From Cladorrhinum sp. PSN259 (Eukaryota > Ascomycota > Sordariomycetes > Sordariales > Podosporaceae): a stretch of DNA of 64,000 nucleotides. The translations under genes were made by a program, and so were the position numbers. The notes below the pieces were generated by a model that saw nothing but the letters and a program-made list of their open reading frames with translations, was not told the DNA's origin and did no database searches. The stretch is from NCBI GenBank assembly GCA_033725935.1, contig MU867086.1, positions 372,001 through 436,000 on the forward strand. Direction: 5' to 3'. This document shows positions 1 to 10,681 of the stretch, in pieces (position 1 is the first letter of the stretch; each line of letters starts with the position of its first letter).

Positions 1-339
1 TTAGCGCTCTGTACGGTTGCGCCCTCGAAGCCTTTGCGTTTGTTTAGCTCATCCTCTCCACCCTTACGAGCCATAGCAGCCCGCGATGGATATCCCCCGA
101 GAACAGGCTCGCCATATAATGATCTTCATCACTGCGGTTGATTGTCTGTGCAAGGCCGGAGATTGCTGGGAATGTTATCCCGGCCTCGGGATAGACCTCT
201 ACATCCCTTTCCCCTATTACGTAGTTCGCTTAGTAGTCCTAAGCCTGTCTCCTAATCCATCGGGACTAACCTATCTAGCGGTGCCAGTCCCACCTGCGGT
301 CGCAGGGTTTCCTGACCCAGTTGGGTCGTGACATTGGCA
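1..339. other. Left edge, no gene recognised
   Basis: No recognisable domain on either strand. This is the downstream flank of the HET-NACHT gene and may hold its 3' UTR. An open stretch at 86-331 (+) has no family resemblance. Confidence 0.4.
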
Positions 340-3300
340 TCATTCCTCATCCTCAAACAGAGGTATGGGTCGCTGTAAAACAGCTAAGTCGTCGGCATTT
401 TTATAGTACCCTTTATCCTCAAGATACTCCCTGACGTCCTGGACCTTCGAGGATCTTTGCCACATGTCCAATGCCTCCTTTTCTTTACGACGGAATATGT
501 CGCGTGGTATACGGATTTGATCATGAGGTACTAAATCGAGTCCCTCCAGCAGCATCTCCGAATCCAAGAAATCGATCTCGGCGTATGGAATTGGGTGAAG
601 CTTTCTAAGTGAGTCAGCAGTATTACTGTCGCAAGTGTCGGTAGAATGTTCCTGTTCTGGCTCTAGCTCCGTAATGGACGGTTCGTGGAGCGACTTTTCT
701 GAGTCTTCCGAAAGACCCGCCCGGTACAGATCCTCCTTTGAGTAACCTGGATGAACTAGAAGGACTTTCCGGTGAGATTGCACCTTCTGGACGTCAGGTC
801 TGGAAAGGACCGCTGTTCTCCGACCACTAAATCTGACCGTCCCCCAGCAGCACTGTTGTTCCAAAAGATACTTTGCGTTGACTTCGATGACGAAGAAAAT
901 GCCGGCGTAAATGTCCACTTTCGATCTCGGCGGAAGAGTCCGGAAGTTAATTTTGCGTAAAAAGGTGAACTCAAAACGTTTCAAAAGTATGGTTCGATCA
1001 TCAAGGCTTGCTCCGTTGTCCAAAAAGGCACAGATGGTGTCTATTTCATCACTGGCATCGGTCTTAGAGAATTTTCTGGTGCTGACGAGATAATGAAGCC
1101 ATGGTGAAGTTCTCAGCCTATCCTGTAGCCCCGAATAAAATGAAGCATTTGGATTTGCTCCGAGAGCGAGAAGTTTGACTCTCCATTCCGGAATGATGGA
1201 ATTCCGAGACGAACATAGGAGAAGATAGTCTTTATATCTTCCGCTGAAACTCCGTTTCGTGCTTAGGAAATGAGATAATAGGTCCGTTGATCCTGCTGTA
1301 AAAGCAAGGGACACAAAATCGAGAACTCCGTCATCGCCCGTATCTAATTTTGCTTGTTCGTACACCCAATTACCGTTGGCAACTCCGTACTTCTCAGCAT
1401 ATGATCGCCGCATAGCCTCATCGATGTGTCGTAGGAATTGAAGCTTGTCCGCCCCAGTTGACTGTTTCATCTTATGAAGCCATCCAATCATTTCGCCAAT
1501 TTCATGTGCCGTCAAGGTCTCATACCGCCAGTAGGGATGTCCTTTTCTTATTACTGCATCTACAAAGAGGCAGTAAGTTTCGAGTTCCGTTAGTTCGGAG
1601 TGTCGTAAAATCTCGATGCCAGATGGTTCATGGAAGAAATCTCTAGCGGTTCTGTGGAAGAAATCGAGATTATCATTGCGAGGTAGCCCAGTTTCATAGA
1701 TAGTGACCATCCCTGCGCATAAGAAGTTAACTCTTTGCCGTATTATCTCAAGTGTGGATCGTAGATCGTTAGATTGTGTTTTCCCGTGATATCTTTCATA
1801 GAAAGGGATGAGAATCTCGAGCGTTCCCCTACGGTCAAGGGTGCCTCTCCTTGGAAGTTTGTACGAAAGCTGTCGTCCACCGTGGTCTAGGACGAATTGA
1901 AAGTACATCGCAGCTTCAGACTTGCGATGTCGCTTGCTCCCTTCAGATCTTCCAAGCATCTTTTCATACAGCTCCATCATGTCGTGTGGCAGCTCTGTCA
2001 ATTGTTCTTGAAGTTGATCATATGAGTCACCGCACTCCATGCCCTCACAGAGATTTCTCGTTACCAGAAAGGCCCACAGAAAGACGCCTTCAGAGGAAAA
2101 AACGATCTCATCGATGAGATTCTTTTTTTGCTTCTCTGTCGGAGGAACAATGCTCTGCCAGGATCTTTCAAATTGATCGGTAACGTATCGCCTTATGTCG
2201 GGTTCTGTGAGCTTGTGAAGTTCCAACTTTCCAGATACAAGGCCACCAAGCCGATTATAAAGTTTCTGTTCTGGTCGTGAAGACACACAAAACTTTATCT
2301 TCGGCCCAGAATGCAACGCAAGGTCTCCGATGACCCTTATGACGCGATCGATATCGGTTGGGGTACACTCATCCAGGGCGTCGATAAAGAAACATAGAGG
2401 TGTCTCCTCCGCCACTCGACAAGCGACGTCTTTAAAAACAGTCTCCAGTTCTTCCAGGTTCCAATCGGCGATTCTGACTTTCTGTCGGCTTCGATCGACC
2501 AGTGGCAGACTTGCAACGAAGCTTGGGCTTCTGCTTACCAGCAGTTGGTGAAGTAGGTGGCACAGGAAGCCACGCAAGCTCCTCTGAGTGCCGGATTCGT
2601 CAGCGAGCCAGAAGTAGAATGACAAGATACATGGATCTCTCGGCTGTGCCCAGGGTTTGAGGCATTGCGTGGTTTGGTAGTTCTGGTTGCTTATGTCGGC
2701 GAGGAATTTTACGATCGTACTTTTCCCAGACCCTGGTTTACCGACGATCCAGAATACACCGGTGCCATGTTCGAGCCACTGACGAAGTTCGGAGGATTGA
2801 TCATTCAGAATCCACGTAAATGTGCCTTCGGAACATTTTGATATGTTGTTCGACCGTGTAAATACACTACCGTCGTTCAAGCTCTGGAGTAGCTGTTTCT
2901 TAGAGAACTCTGGCATATATGACATTAGAAACAGTTTTTCGTTGAGAGGTGATGATGATTTACCCGATTGATTGATCGCTTCTTTTAGCCGAATGAAGGC
3001 ATTATCCCCCTCGCCATAGATTAAGGGTATAAAGACGTTAAAAATCCCAAGGAGACAATACGCCTTATCCTCAATTTTCTTCGTCTCGCGTCTTGCTGCC
3101 CATCGCATACGCTCCTCCGTGCTGAAAGTAGAGAGAGGAGCGCCGCGGAGGGCCGCCAGCGGAATTCTAGTCGTCTCGTTTATTTCCTGCTCGAGGGTAT
3201 TTCTGTCTCCTAGTGGGTCGTGCTCTCGTGAAAAGAAGATGACTGACTTCGGAGCAAGGAGCTCCTGCAGCGTCCAGCCCCGAGTGAACCATCTGCTGTT

Positions 3301-3693
3301 TCGAAAAGCTGACTCCCATTTCGGCATAGTCTGCTCGTGTAGGCGTTTCCGAGTCGAGACATCTACTAGGTAGACATAGCACTTGGTCGCAACGCGGTAC
3401 CAATGAAACATAGAGGTAATGGCTTCTGCCAGCTCGGTGTAGTTTGCCTTGTCGATGCAGCAAGTATCGACCCAGATGTATTCTAGGTTGTCCTTCCGAG
3501 CCTGTTCAGCACAGAAGTGAATCTTGCTATAGCCAACCTTCGCTTTGCCAGATCCATCTTTTAGGTCGTTGAAAGTGACCTCGTCTTCGTCCGGGCCCCA
3601 TGTGTGCGAAAGGATTGCGTATGGTGGAACATCTTTAGCTAGGTCATTGGTGAAGCTCAGCTTGCCGTTACTGTCGATTTTCAGCAGACGCAT
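340..3693 (-). CDS. HET-domain NACHT (STAND) receptor-like protein
   Basis: Single-exon gene of 1117 residues starting at the ATG at 3693. The N-terminus (about residues 1-240) is a HET domain of the HET-E/VNI type, with PPYAILSHTW at 24-33, IWVDTCCID at 73-81 and RGWTLQELL at 138-146. A NACHT-type NTPase follows: Walker A GKPGSGKS at 319-326 and Walker B FFIDALDE at 435-442. The C-terminal half is mostly helical, with weak ankyrin-like traces (LLALGANPNA) but no clear WD40 or ankyrin array. Known HET-NACHT proteins couple ligand sensing or oligomerisation to regulated cell death at non-self fusion; that role is inferred here. The frame is fully open and every HET and NACHT signature is present, so the gene looks functional, unlike the NACHT-WD40 locus at 51-56 kb. 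Confidence 0.9.
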   Translation of the reverse strand: MRLLKIDSNGKLSFTNDLAKDVPPYAILSHTWGPDEDEVTFNDLKDGSGKAKVGYSKIHFCAEQARKDNLEYIWVDTCCIDKANYTELAEAITSMFHWYRVATKCYVYLVDVSTRKRLHEQTMPKWESAFRNSRWFTRGWTLQELLAPKSVIFFSREHDPLGDRNTLEQEINETTRIPLAALRGAPLSTFSTEERMRWAARRETKKIEDKAYCLLGIFNVFIPLIYGEGDNAFIRLKEAINQSGKSSSPLNEKLFLMSYMPEFSKKQLLQSLNDGSVFTRSNNISKCSEGTFTWILNDQSSELRQWLEHGTGVFWIVGKPGSGKSTIVKFLADISNQNYQTTQCLKPWAQPRDPCILSFYFWLADESGTQRSLRGFLCHLLHQLLVSRSPSFVASLPLVDRSRQKVRIADWNLEELETVFKDVACRVAEETPLCFFIDALDECTPTDIDRVIRVIGDLALHSGPKIKFCVSSRPEQKLYNRLGGLVSGKLELHKLTEPDIRRYVTDQFERSWQSIVPPTEKQKKNLIDEIVFSSEGVFLWAFLVTRNLCEGMECGDSYDQLQEQLTELPHDMMELYEKMLGRSEGSKRHRKSEAAMYFQFVLDHGGRQLSYKLPRRGTLDRRGTLEILIPFYERYHGKTQSNDLRSTLEIIRQRVNFLCAGMVTIYETGLPRNDNLDFFHRTARDFFHEPSGIEILRHSELTELETYCLFVDAVIRKGHPYWRYETLTAHEIGEMIGWLHKMKQSTGADKLQFLRHIDEAMRRSYAEKYGVANGNWVYEQAKLDTGDDGVLDFVSLAFTAGSTDLLSHFLSTKRSFSGRYKDYLLLCSSRNSIIPEWRVKLLALGANPNASFYSGLQDRLRTSPWLHYLVSTRKFSKTDASDEIDTICAFLDNGASLDDRTILLKRFEFTFLRKINFRTLPPRSKVDIYAGIFFVIEVNAKYLLEQQCCWGTVRFSGRRTAVLSRPDVQKVQSHRKVLLVHPGYSKEDLYRAGLSEDSEKSLHEPSITELEPEQEHSTDTCDSNTADSLRKLHPIPYAEIDFLDSEMLLEGLDLVPHDQIRIPRDIFRRKEKEALDMWQRSSKVQDVREYLEDKGYYKNADDLAVLQRPIPLFEDEE

Positions 3694-4212
3694 GGTGCGT
3701 TGCCGCTTGTTGCAGCACGCGTTAACAATGGAAGTGTTGCCAACGTAGGGTAATCTGAAAGATCACAGGAAAAGGAAACCGTGAAAGGGTTCTGCCGCAT
3801 TCGTAGTTACGTTGGATCCGGGGAAAGTTAGAGTGGACGTGAGGTTGATAATAAGCTGCCGTGTGCGGGGTAAAGGCTAGGGTAGTTGGGATAGGAAAGT
3901 GTGCAACCCTGGTCCGTGCTACTAGTTCCCTACGAAAGACGAAATCCTATTTAAACGCGTTAAAATGCAACACATTAATTTTCTTACCAATTTATATATT
4001 CTCGATATACATATCATTAGTCGCTCGCGGGATAAGCCTGAAAATTAAAGAGATTAAAAAAATTACTCGACGAGCTAACGCGCTCGTCCAGTATCGCTAT
4101 CATCCGCCCGATCATGTCAAAAACCCTACCAGTTTAACCTGGTCCTCGTGAGCCGCAAGGTTACTGTATAGTGAATTGGTGGATTGGCCCACCTCACTTG
4201 GCTGTGAGCCTT

Positions 4213-4239
4213 GTGTGGCTTGCGTGGCTTGCGTGGCTG
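4213..4239. repeat. Three-unit 9-bp tandem repeat (GCGTGGCTT)
   Basis: Units GTGTGGCTT, GCGTGGCTT and GCGTGGCTG lie head to tail. The same 9-mer array occurs in reverse orientation at 43229-43252. Confidence 0.7.
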
Positions 4240-4901
4240 TGTGGAAGAGCGCCTTCTTCGGACCAGTCTTTTTTTTTTTTACGTATATATAGCCGTATAC
4301 CCTTCCTTCCACTCGGGAATGAAGGCAACGAAGGAGCCTAGCAAACAAGCAAGTAGGGGGCTTCCTTCCTGGGAGGCTTGCTCGCAGGCAGGGCTTCCAG
4401 GAGGCAATTCACCACCACTTCTTTCCACACACTCTTATTCTACCTGGTTATACTTGCCCACCTGATTAAAAGGATCAGATAGCTTTGTGAACTTCTTTTT
4501 GGTAGAAGCATTCTTCGTTGGTGGGTGTGTGGTTTCTCTCATTCAACAGATACGCCTCAAACCCCATAAGCAGCTCATACCCGCCGCTCAATATTGGGAC
4601 ATACCCGAAATAATAGCTTGGCCTACTTAATTAGAGTCTAAAACGATGGATAGTGAATCTTAGGCGTGGGAAGAGGCCCCGCAACTCTCTCTAATATGTT
4701 GTCCAATCAATGCTTTTTTATTGAAACCGTATTTTTAGCACACGTGGTTGCCCAAACTATGTTGTTGCTGCTGAGTGACGATTGGGAGCTGTACATACAT
4801 ACAGACCCTCCCTCATTAAGTCAATAAGCATTGCTAGGCGGACACAGCCCCTAAGGCTCCTATTAGGCACCTGCCCTCGGTCAGTTAAACGAGCGAACAC
4901 G

Positions 4902-4960
4902 AATAAAAATCCCCCGCACACTAATAAGAATCCCCCGCACACCAATAAGAAACACCCAGG
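4902..4960. repeat. 21-bp tandem repeat, about 2.5 units
   Basis: Units at 4902-4922 and 4923-4943 differ at two positions, and a third, degenerate unit begins at 4944. The core is AATAAGAATCCCCCGCACAC. Confidence 0.7.
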
Positions 4961-5026
4961 ACCGGTCCGACCGCCAGTTTAGAAGATATCCCCATGGGTT
5001 CACCGTTGTTGAAAGAGTGCATCAAG

Positions 5027-5049
5027 CCCCCCCCCCCCCCGCCCCCCCC
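5027..5049. repeat. Poly-C tract interrupted by one G
   Basis: Fourteen C, one G, then eight C. Length is likely to be unstable or poorly determined by sequencing. Confidence 0.8.
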
Positions 5050-5208
5050 AAAACCAGCCAGCCCCGTTACAGGGCAAATGCCCTAGCAGCTAGCCTTATA
5101 TGGAACTAATATATCCATGTGACTTAGAAAATAGTGAATTGCATGTGTGTATTTTACTTCTAAGTGGAAAGGAAAGCTCGGTTTATATACACGTAAGATG
5201 CCACTATT

Positions 5209-5232
5209 CAGAGAGCTCCACAGAGCTCTCTG
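5209..5232. repeat. Perfect 10-bp inverted repeat with 4-nt loop
   Basis: CAGAGAGCTC (5209-5218) pairs with GAGCTCTCTG (5223-5232) across the loop CACA. It lies 41 bp before the 15-bp minisatellite. Confidence 0.7.
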
Positions 5233-5273
5233 CTCTCTTCCACCACTACCTTCCATACTGGGAGCATGCTCCC

Positions 5274-5348
5274 GGAGAGCGGGCTTCCGGAGAGCGGGAT
5301 CCCGGAGAGCATGTTCACGGAGAGCCGGCTCAAGGAGACCGGGCTCCC
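5274..5348. repeat. 15-bp minisatellite, five units
   Basis: Five contiguous units begin at 5274, 5289, 5304, 5319 and 5334. Each starts with GGAGA and has the pattern GGAGAGCGGGNTNCC. Because 15 is divisible by three, long open frames run across it, but nothing else supports coding. Confidence 0.85.
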
Positions 5349-5489
5349 GTTCAACACCTTATCACCACATATGGCGACCGTTGAAGGTATTTTGAGATCT
5401 TGGTTGTAGGCGTCGTCGTGGCGCCTGCGACCGAGTAGTGCCTTATTAATTAAGCCATGTATAAAGTGTGTATAATTGATCTTATAATA

Positions 5490-5540
5490 CTTCGGGTTTT
5501 ATTTTTTTCTTCCGGTTATGCCCGATACCGCTATGAGTTA
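5490..5540. repeat. Copy 1 of a ~45-bp AT-rich dispersed motif
   Basis: A T-rich run, then TTCTTCCGGTTATGCCCGAT and an ACCGCT-type end. Near-identical copies are at 16251-16296 and 16326-16374. Confidence 0.65.
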
Positions 5541-5604
5541 AATAAGAAAAAAAACTCCCGTAACAAAAATCCCTTTCAAAATGTTAAAAAGCCCTCCCCC
5601 TCCT

Positions 5605-6511
5605 TTATACCGTATTTCCCGAGCCATCCTTCCCCAGCAACCTCCACATAATCCCATTCTCTATAACCCTCATTCCCCCTTCCAACATCACCATTCCATT
5701 CTCTGGCTCTTTTTCCACCTTGGCCAGCTCGTCCTCCCACCGTCCCATAGCCATTCCCGTAACGAACCGTCCCATAACCTCAGTTGGCGTCCAAGAGCCT
5801 TTCAAGCCGTATTTGAGAAGCGGCTGGAAGACACCGCCCACGACGTTCCTGAAGGGGGTTATCGTTTCGGGGAGGTACGGTCTGATCTCTGGCTGGTCGA
5901 GCCAGTCCACGAAGGCGAGGCGCAGCGAGGCCATCTTGAAAGCTGTTGGAGATTCATTTTGGATCTCGGCGAGGGCGAGCTCCGTCTCGCCTTTTACTCT
6001 GCCAAAGACTGGCGTGAATCGTCCAGGGGAAAAGGTGGCGCCCAGTCCAGATATGTAGATGAATTTGAAGGGTCTGGGCTGAGGCTTGGATTGGGATTGG
6101 GAAAAAAGGGATTTGACAAAGGAGAGAGGGTAGGATTTGGTGATTGAGATGTAGTCCCTGATAGATTAAAATTTGCAAGTGTTAGTGAGTGGGGGAATTA
6201 TTAATGGCTATGAACATGAAGAACACGGGGTTTGCCAGTGCGGGATCTTACTCCTTGTTAACTTGTGTTTGGCTGATTCCGAGTGCCCACACGCATGCGT
6301 CTGCTCCTTGGAGCTTGTCGAGGACCTCTCGAGGATAGGTGGAAAAGTCCTTGTGGATAATGACGTTGACTCGAGGGTCTTTGGAATCCTCGGCGAGTGG
6401 AACGGGTCGCCGACTGAGGACCGAGATTTTGGTTATTTCTGGTGTTTTAATCATGGCGTTTAGGACTGCCGTCCCGACGAGGCCGGTTGCGCCGGTAAGG
6501 ATGAGATGCAT
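5605..6511 (-). CDS. NAD(P)-binding Rossmann-fold protein (NmrA/HTATIP2-like)
   Basis: Two exons, 6511-6252 and 6157-5605, separated by a 94-bp intron (donor GTAAGA, branch CTAAC, acceptor ATCAG). They join in frame to give 270 residues. The N-terminus has a nucleotide-binding GATGLVG motif at 7-13, and the second exon carries FIYISGLGA, the usual central strand of atypical short-chain dehydrogenases. The family includes redox-sensing NmrA-like regulators and the human HTATIP2 type. The classical YxxxK catalytic pair is not evident, so catalytic activity is uncertain. Without splicing the frame closes soon after the donor, which supports the intron. Substrate unknown. Confidence 0.8.
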
Positions 6512-8053
6512 TGTGTATGTGTTTGAACCTGGTGAAATATATAATGTGAAAATTATTAGATGCGTGAAAAATCCTAGAGCTATTCGAAAAGGTTACCGTG
6601 ATTAGGCAGCATGTTTACGTGACACAGAGTGACAGAGGGTCGTCATCGATGATTATATAGCCGCAGCAGCGCCGCTCATAAGTCCGAGATCTATCTACTG
6701 ACGGATCCGAGCTCGGGAAGTCCCGCGACGTTCTCGATATTGCTGATAACGATAAGGCCTTATCGATAAAAGTCCTCGTTCATGAATTCATGAAAGCCAA
6801 CGTACTTCTTAACAGTGTGCTATAGAATGCTACATTCAAAGAGTAGACTTGATATACTCTCGTGATCGGGTGGAGGGAAATTTCTTATCTTAGTAGATTT
6901 CAGTGCTGTACTCGTCACTGAACGTAGTGCTGCACCTGCTCGTCTTTGGCTTCGGTCGAATCAGGTGATTTGTTTACAGCTCGGCAAGGATTTATGCTTT
7001 GGCATAATTTGGGAATTGCAGGGCCAACCCCTTCCAAACAACCACTAATAATGACCAACAACACGCAAATCGGCAGGGTCGGTCTTTTTAGTTTCGACAC
7101 GTTAACTTTTTGAAGCCAGGTTCACGTTTCAAAATCCATCATCAAAATCTGCCCCCGCAAACAGGAAAAGAGTTTCGACGCGTACAGCTGCGTCAAAGAG
7201 AAGCAAAAAAGAAACACGCTTCAAGTACGTCTGGCCATTTACCACTCCAAGACATTACCGCTCTCATCAAAAATGGAACACCAATAAAGGCGATTGCAAC
7301 CCCGCAGCCTGAGGAGTCCGGGGAGATGTGGGAGGTAAACAACGTCGTGAAGGCGATCGGCAAGCGGACCCATCGCAATGCATACAATTTACACTCTTCA
7401 TCATCTTAATTTAATTATTGATCCAATTATGCAACCCAACAAGCATTGCTGTTATCTGGCAGGCCTGTGCCCCGTACTTCGCAAACTGGCCACTCGAAGA
7501 AAGTCACTTCTGACCTTCTCATACATAGGACCTGTAGGAATGTTTCTGGCGCTTACTGCGGTTGCGAACAAAAGAAAACCCCTGTCAGGTGCCGTGCATA
7601 TCCTGCAATACCTGAATGTTTGCCTTGACCCATCACACCACAGTAATGCTCAGTCTAGACTTTCAGTTTCAGGCCGCCACTAACACATCTTACATATCAG
7701 CCGCTCTAGCTTAAATATCACAACCTGTCCCACAACACAGAGCAGACTGTTAAGGCAGTAGGCCTAGTGAGGCAGTATGTTAAAGGTTGCAGCACGCGTC
7801 TTAAACGAGTGTGTCAACTCTCTTTAAGGTATGCTAAGTATTATGGTCTATACATATGCTCTGTATGCTCTTTGTGCTTAACCGCGGTAGAGCACCGAGA
7901 GCGCTGGTTCCTCCTTAATCCGGTTAGTCGGCTTTCGAACGGGTGTGTGTGGGGCTTTTGCCGAATAAGGGCGGTCTGGACTCTGCTAGTGTCCCGCACC
8001 AACAGCCTGCCGTTTCTTTTTCTATCATACGGGGGTAACTTGTTGCGCACGGG

Positions 8054-8226
8054 GCGTAACTCTAATAAACCTAGTATGTACTCCGTACATTAACTGTGAA
8101 GTACTGCATGTGCTACAGCAGCTCAGCAGCAATAATCGGAGGAGGCGTAACACTAAACCTGGAATGTACGTTGATTGTGAAGTACTGCATGTGCTAAGGC
8201 AGCTGAGCAGCAATAGTCGGCACCGT
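8054..8226. repeat. Imperfect tandem duplication, ~85-bp unit
   Basis: Unit A at 8054-8144 and unit B at 8145-8226 share GAAGTACTGCATGTGCTA and CAGCAATA blocks in the same order, with several substitutions and a short deletion in unit B. Confidence 0.75.
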
Positions 8227-8406
8227 CGTGGGTTATACAGATACTACCCGGGTCCTGCTAATAAACATACCCTTGGCGAACTTGGGCAGCATTACATGAC
8301 TGTAGCTTCGCCAATCTAATGCACATAGTTTGATTCCAACGTTTCCGGAGGAAGCTTTAATTTTCTTGGATCATGGCCTATGCATGAGATAAATAAGGTA
8401 CGTAGA

Positions 8407-8415
8407 TATATAATA
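8407..8415 (+). promoter_or_regulatory. TATA-like element of the FAD oxidase gene
   Basis: TATATAATA, about 130 bp upstream of the ATG at 8545. Inferred from position and sequence only. Confidence 0.4.
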
Positions 8416-8544
8416 GAAGCCCTTTGAATCCGGCCCAATCGTCTTGAAGTCACGCTCGTCTCCCCAAGTCCTCAAGTCTGGCTTGCTCTTTCTTACCTAC
8501 TTCTTCTCCAACTGAACTTGGTCATCACAAAAATCCTACCAACT

Positions 8545-10323
8545 ATGGCTGACATCTCGGCTACCCCATTCAACGTCCTGAACGACCAGTTGCCGGATGG
8601 CGAAGTCTTCATCCAAGGGATGGCAGAGTACGAGGCGGCCATCTCGACCGGTAACCTGCTGTACCGGATGATATCGCCCAAGGCTGTCGTGCAAGTCCGG
8701 TCGGTTGAGGAGGTTCAGGCAACCGTCCGGTTCGCCGCTCAAAACAACTATCATCTCACCGTCAAGAACGGAGGGCACTCGTATGCTGCGTACTGCCTCA
8801 ACGAGGGCGGCATCGTCCTCGATCTCAGTTGCATGCACAAGGTCAAGATTGATTTGAAGCAAAACACAGTCACCGTGCAAGGCGGGGCCATTTGGAAAGA
8901 CGTCTACTCGAGGCTGGCTGAGCTCGACCCGCGGAAGCTAGTGGTCGGCGGCCAATGCCCAACTGTCGGTGTGAGCGGCTTTACTCTCGGCGGTGGTCTC
9001 AGTCCCTTTTCGCGCAGCTACGGGCTGGGCATAGACTCGCTACTTTCCATGACACTTGTCACGGCGAGCGGGGAGGTGGTGACAGTGGGGCCAAATGAGT
9101 CAGACCCTGACAAGAAAGACCTGTTCTGGGCGGTCCGTGGTGGCGGCGGCGGTAATTTCGGCGTCACGGTCGAGATAGTTTCCAGGCTTCACGACCTCAA
9201 TGACAAACATGGCCTCGTTGTTTGCGGAAACTTGGGATGGAACCTCTCGCGGAGCAGCGAAAGGTTCAAGGACATGATGAGGAAGTTTAACGAGGTTGAA
9301 TGGCCACCCGAGCTCTCGATTGATGCATTGTGGCACTCGGACAACGGGAAAGACCTTGTAGGGGAGATGACGGTTCTCTTCAACGGACCCATGAGCCGAT
9401 GCCTCGACGTGATACGCCCCTTGCTCGACTTCAGCCCCGACATCAACCTTCGCGAGATGAAATGGATGGACTGGGTCAACCTAGAGATGCAAGGCGGGTT
9501 CGGGACCACCAGCAAAATCTACCACCACCATGTTTCTTTTATTTTTGGCCACGGTGCTATCACGCCCGAGTTCGTTCGGGATGTCCTGTACCTGCTGGAT
9601 GAGGCAAAGAAACTTTTGTCCGACAAGACGGTTTTCCCCGTTCTAGCCGACGATGGCTGTTCCAAGACAGCCGTTCACTTTTTGTGGGACCACATGGGCG
9701 GGAAAACGTCTCAAGTGAAGGCCAACGACACGGCTTTCTTCTGGAGAAAGGGTGAGTACGTCGCCAACATCAAGCTCTCCTGGAGCCACCCGTCACAGAG
9801 CAGCCGCATGGCCGAATTCGAGGACATGTGCAAACAGGTCTTGGGGCGGTACGCGCTAGATAAGGTGGCCGCCTACGTCAATTACATCGACGACACGCAG
9901 AAGAACTGGCACGAAGCATACTACGGCGAAAACTACTCCCGACTAGTCGACATCAAGAATACATGGGACCCAGACAATTTTTGGCGGTTTCCCCAGTCCA
10001 TTGGAAGACGTCTTGATGATGTCTCTCATCCCGGCGGACCCGGCCCTACCGCTCCACAAAATACTGAGTGTATCCCTGAGGGTCTAACTAAGTCCCGGGC
10101 TGTTCAGGATTCTTCTCAGCATCTTCCTAATCTCGTCGCTCAGGACACTCCGGCACGCCGCCACGTGGCGCAGGTAGCCTTTATGCATCGCGCGATCCCT
10201 GACCGATGGGACGAATTCTCGGTTAAGAATCCCGAGGCTATCGCGAGCGCTGGGAATGATATTCAACGCACCCTCGCAGCGAATCTAGCAACCCGACAGA
10301 CCCATCATGATTGGAGGCACTGA
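8545..10323 (+). CDS. Berberine-bridge-enzyme-like FAD-linked oxidoreductase
   Basis: Single exon, 592 residues from the ATG at 8545; the frame is open slightly upstream, but only with TTG. An FAD-binding PCMH domain fills the N-terminal half. GGHSY holds the histidine (about residue 78) that binds the flavin 8-alpha position, and GGQCPTVG holds a cysteine (about 138) suited to a second, 6-S-cysteinyl bond, followed by TLGGGLSP. The C-terminal BBE motif (WHEAYYGENY, then WDPDNFWRF) ends near residue 487. These enzymes oxidise alcohols, sugars or alkaloid-like intermediates; the substrate here is unknown. About 105 further residues (DDVSHPGGPG onward) extend past the normal family end. There is no obvious signal peptide. 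A TATA-like box lies at 8407. Confidence 0.88.
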   Translation: MADISATPFNVLNDQLPDGEVFIQGMAEYEAAISTGNLLYRMISPKAVVQVRSVEEVQATVRFAAQNNYHLTVKNGGHSYAAYCLNEGGIVLDLSCMHKVKIDLKQNTVTVQGGAIWKDVYSRLAELDPRKLVVGGQCPTVGVSGFTLGGGLSPFSRSYGLGIDSLLSMTLVTASGEVVTVGPNESDPDKKDLFWAVRGGGGGNFGVTVEIVSRLHDLNDKHGLVVCGNLGWNLSRSSERFKDMMRKFNEVEWPPELSIDALWHSDNGKDLVGEMTVLFNGPMSRCLDVIRPLLDFSPDINLREMKWMDWVNLEMQGGFGTTSKIYHHHVSFIFGHGAITPEFVRDVLYLLDEAKKLLSDKTVFPVLADDGCSKTAVHFLWDHMGGKTSQVKANDTAFFWRKGEYVANIKLSWSHPSQSSRMAEFEDMCKQVLGRYALDKVAAYVNYIDDTQKNWHEAYYGENYSRLVDIKNTWDPDNFWRFPQSIGRRLDDVSHPGGPGPTAPQNTECIPEGLTKSRAVQDSSQHLPNLVAQDTPARRHVAQVAFMHRAIPDRWDEFSVKNPEAIASAGNDIQRTLAANLATRQTHHDWRH

Positions 10324-10681
10324 TATGACAGAATAGCTAGGTATCGGAGTTGTGTTAAAATGAGTCGCTTGGCGCATGTGCTGGGGTTTGGAAGGAAGTT
10401 TCAATCACAGGGGCTAGGATCTAAGATGAAGACTCAGAAGGTACATGTACCTACAGATGAATGAATTATCTGTCACAATTTATGACTGGGTATGACTAAA
10501 GGAAAAGTTGCACACATCATGTCTTGGTTAATGTTTTTACGCAAAAGAATGCTATAGAATCCCACTGAGTAATACCGGCGCTCTCACTTCCGTTTTCTAA
10601 ACTTGATAGCCCGCAGCCTCTTAATCCTTCTCCTACCTCGCCTCCATATCCACCAGAAGCTACCCACTAAGGGTCAGAGTA
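10324..10681. other. Intergenic spacer between convergent genes
   Basis: Nothing recognised. It must contain the 3' ends of both flanking transcripts. Confidence 0.5.

Larger units (their letters stand above)
3694..5604. other. 1.9-kb gene-free stretch with several short tandem repeats
   Basis: Upstream of the HET-NACHT gene. No coding region could be supported. The stretch holds 9-bp, 21-bp and 15-bp tandem repeats, a poly-C tract, a hairpin and one copy of a ~45-bp AT-rich motif that recurs at 16.3 kb, each listed separately. The last few hundred bases lie downstream of the reductase gene. Confidence 0.5.
6512..8544. other. 2-kb intergenic region
   Basis: No reading frame with recognisable similarity. 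It contains the upstream region of the reductase gene, an imperfect tandem duplication at 8054-8226 and the promoter of the oxidase at 8545. Open stretches at 6915-7100 (-) and 7110-7409 (+) lack ATG starts at their 5' ends and have no known domain. Confidence 0.4.

Noticed and set aside
86..331. Plus-strand reading frame at the left edge
   Set aside because: No domain, no promoter context and unremarkable composition.
5100..5395. Overlapping small frames across the 15-bp minisatellite
   Set aside because: Openness follows from a repeat length divisible by three; the pentapeptide pattern alone is not evidence of a gene.
8518..8544. Upstream start for the BBE-like oxidase
   Set aside because: The first in-frame ATG is at 8545; the earlier position is TTG.
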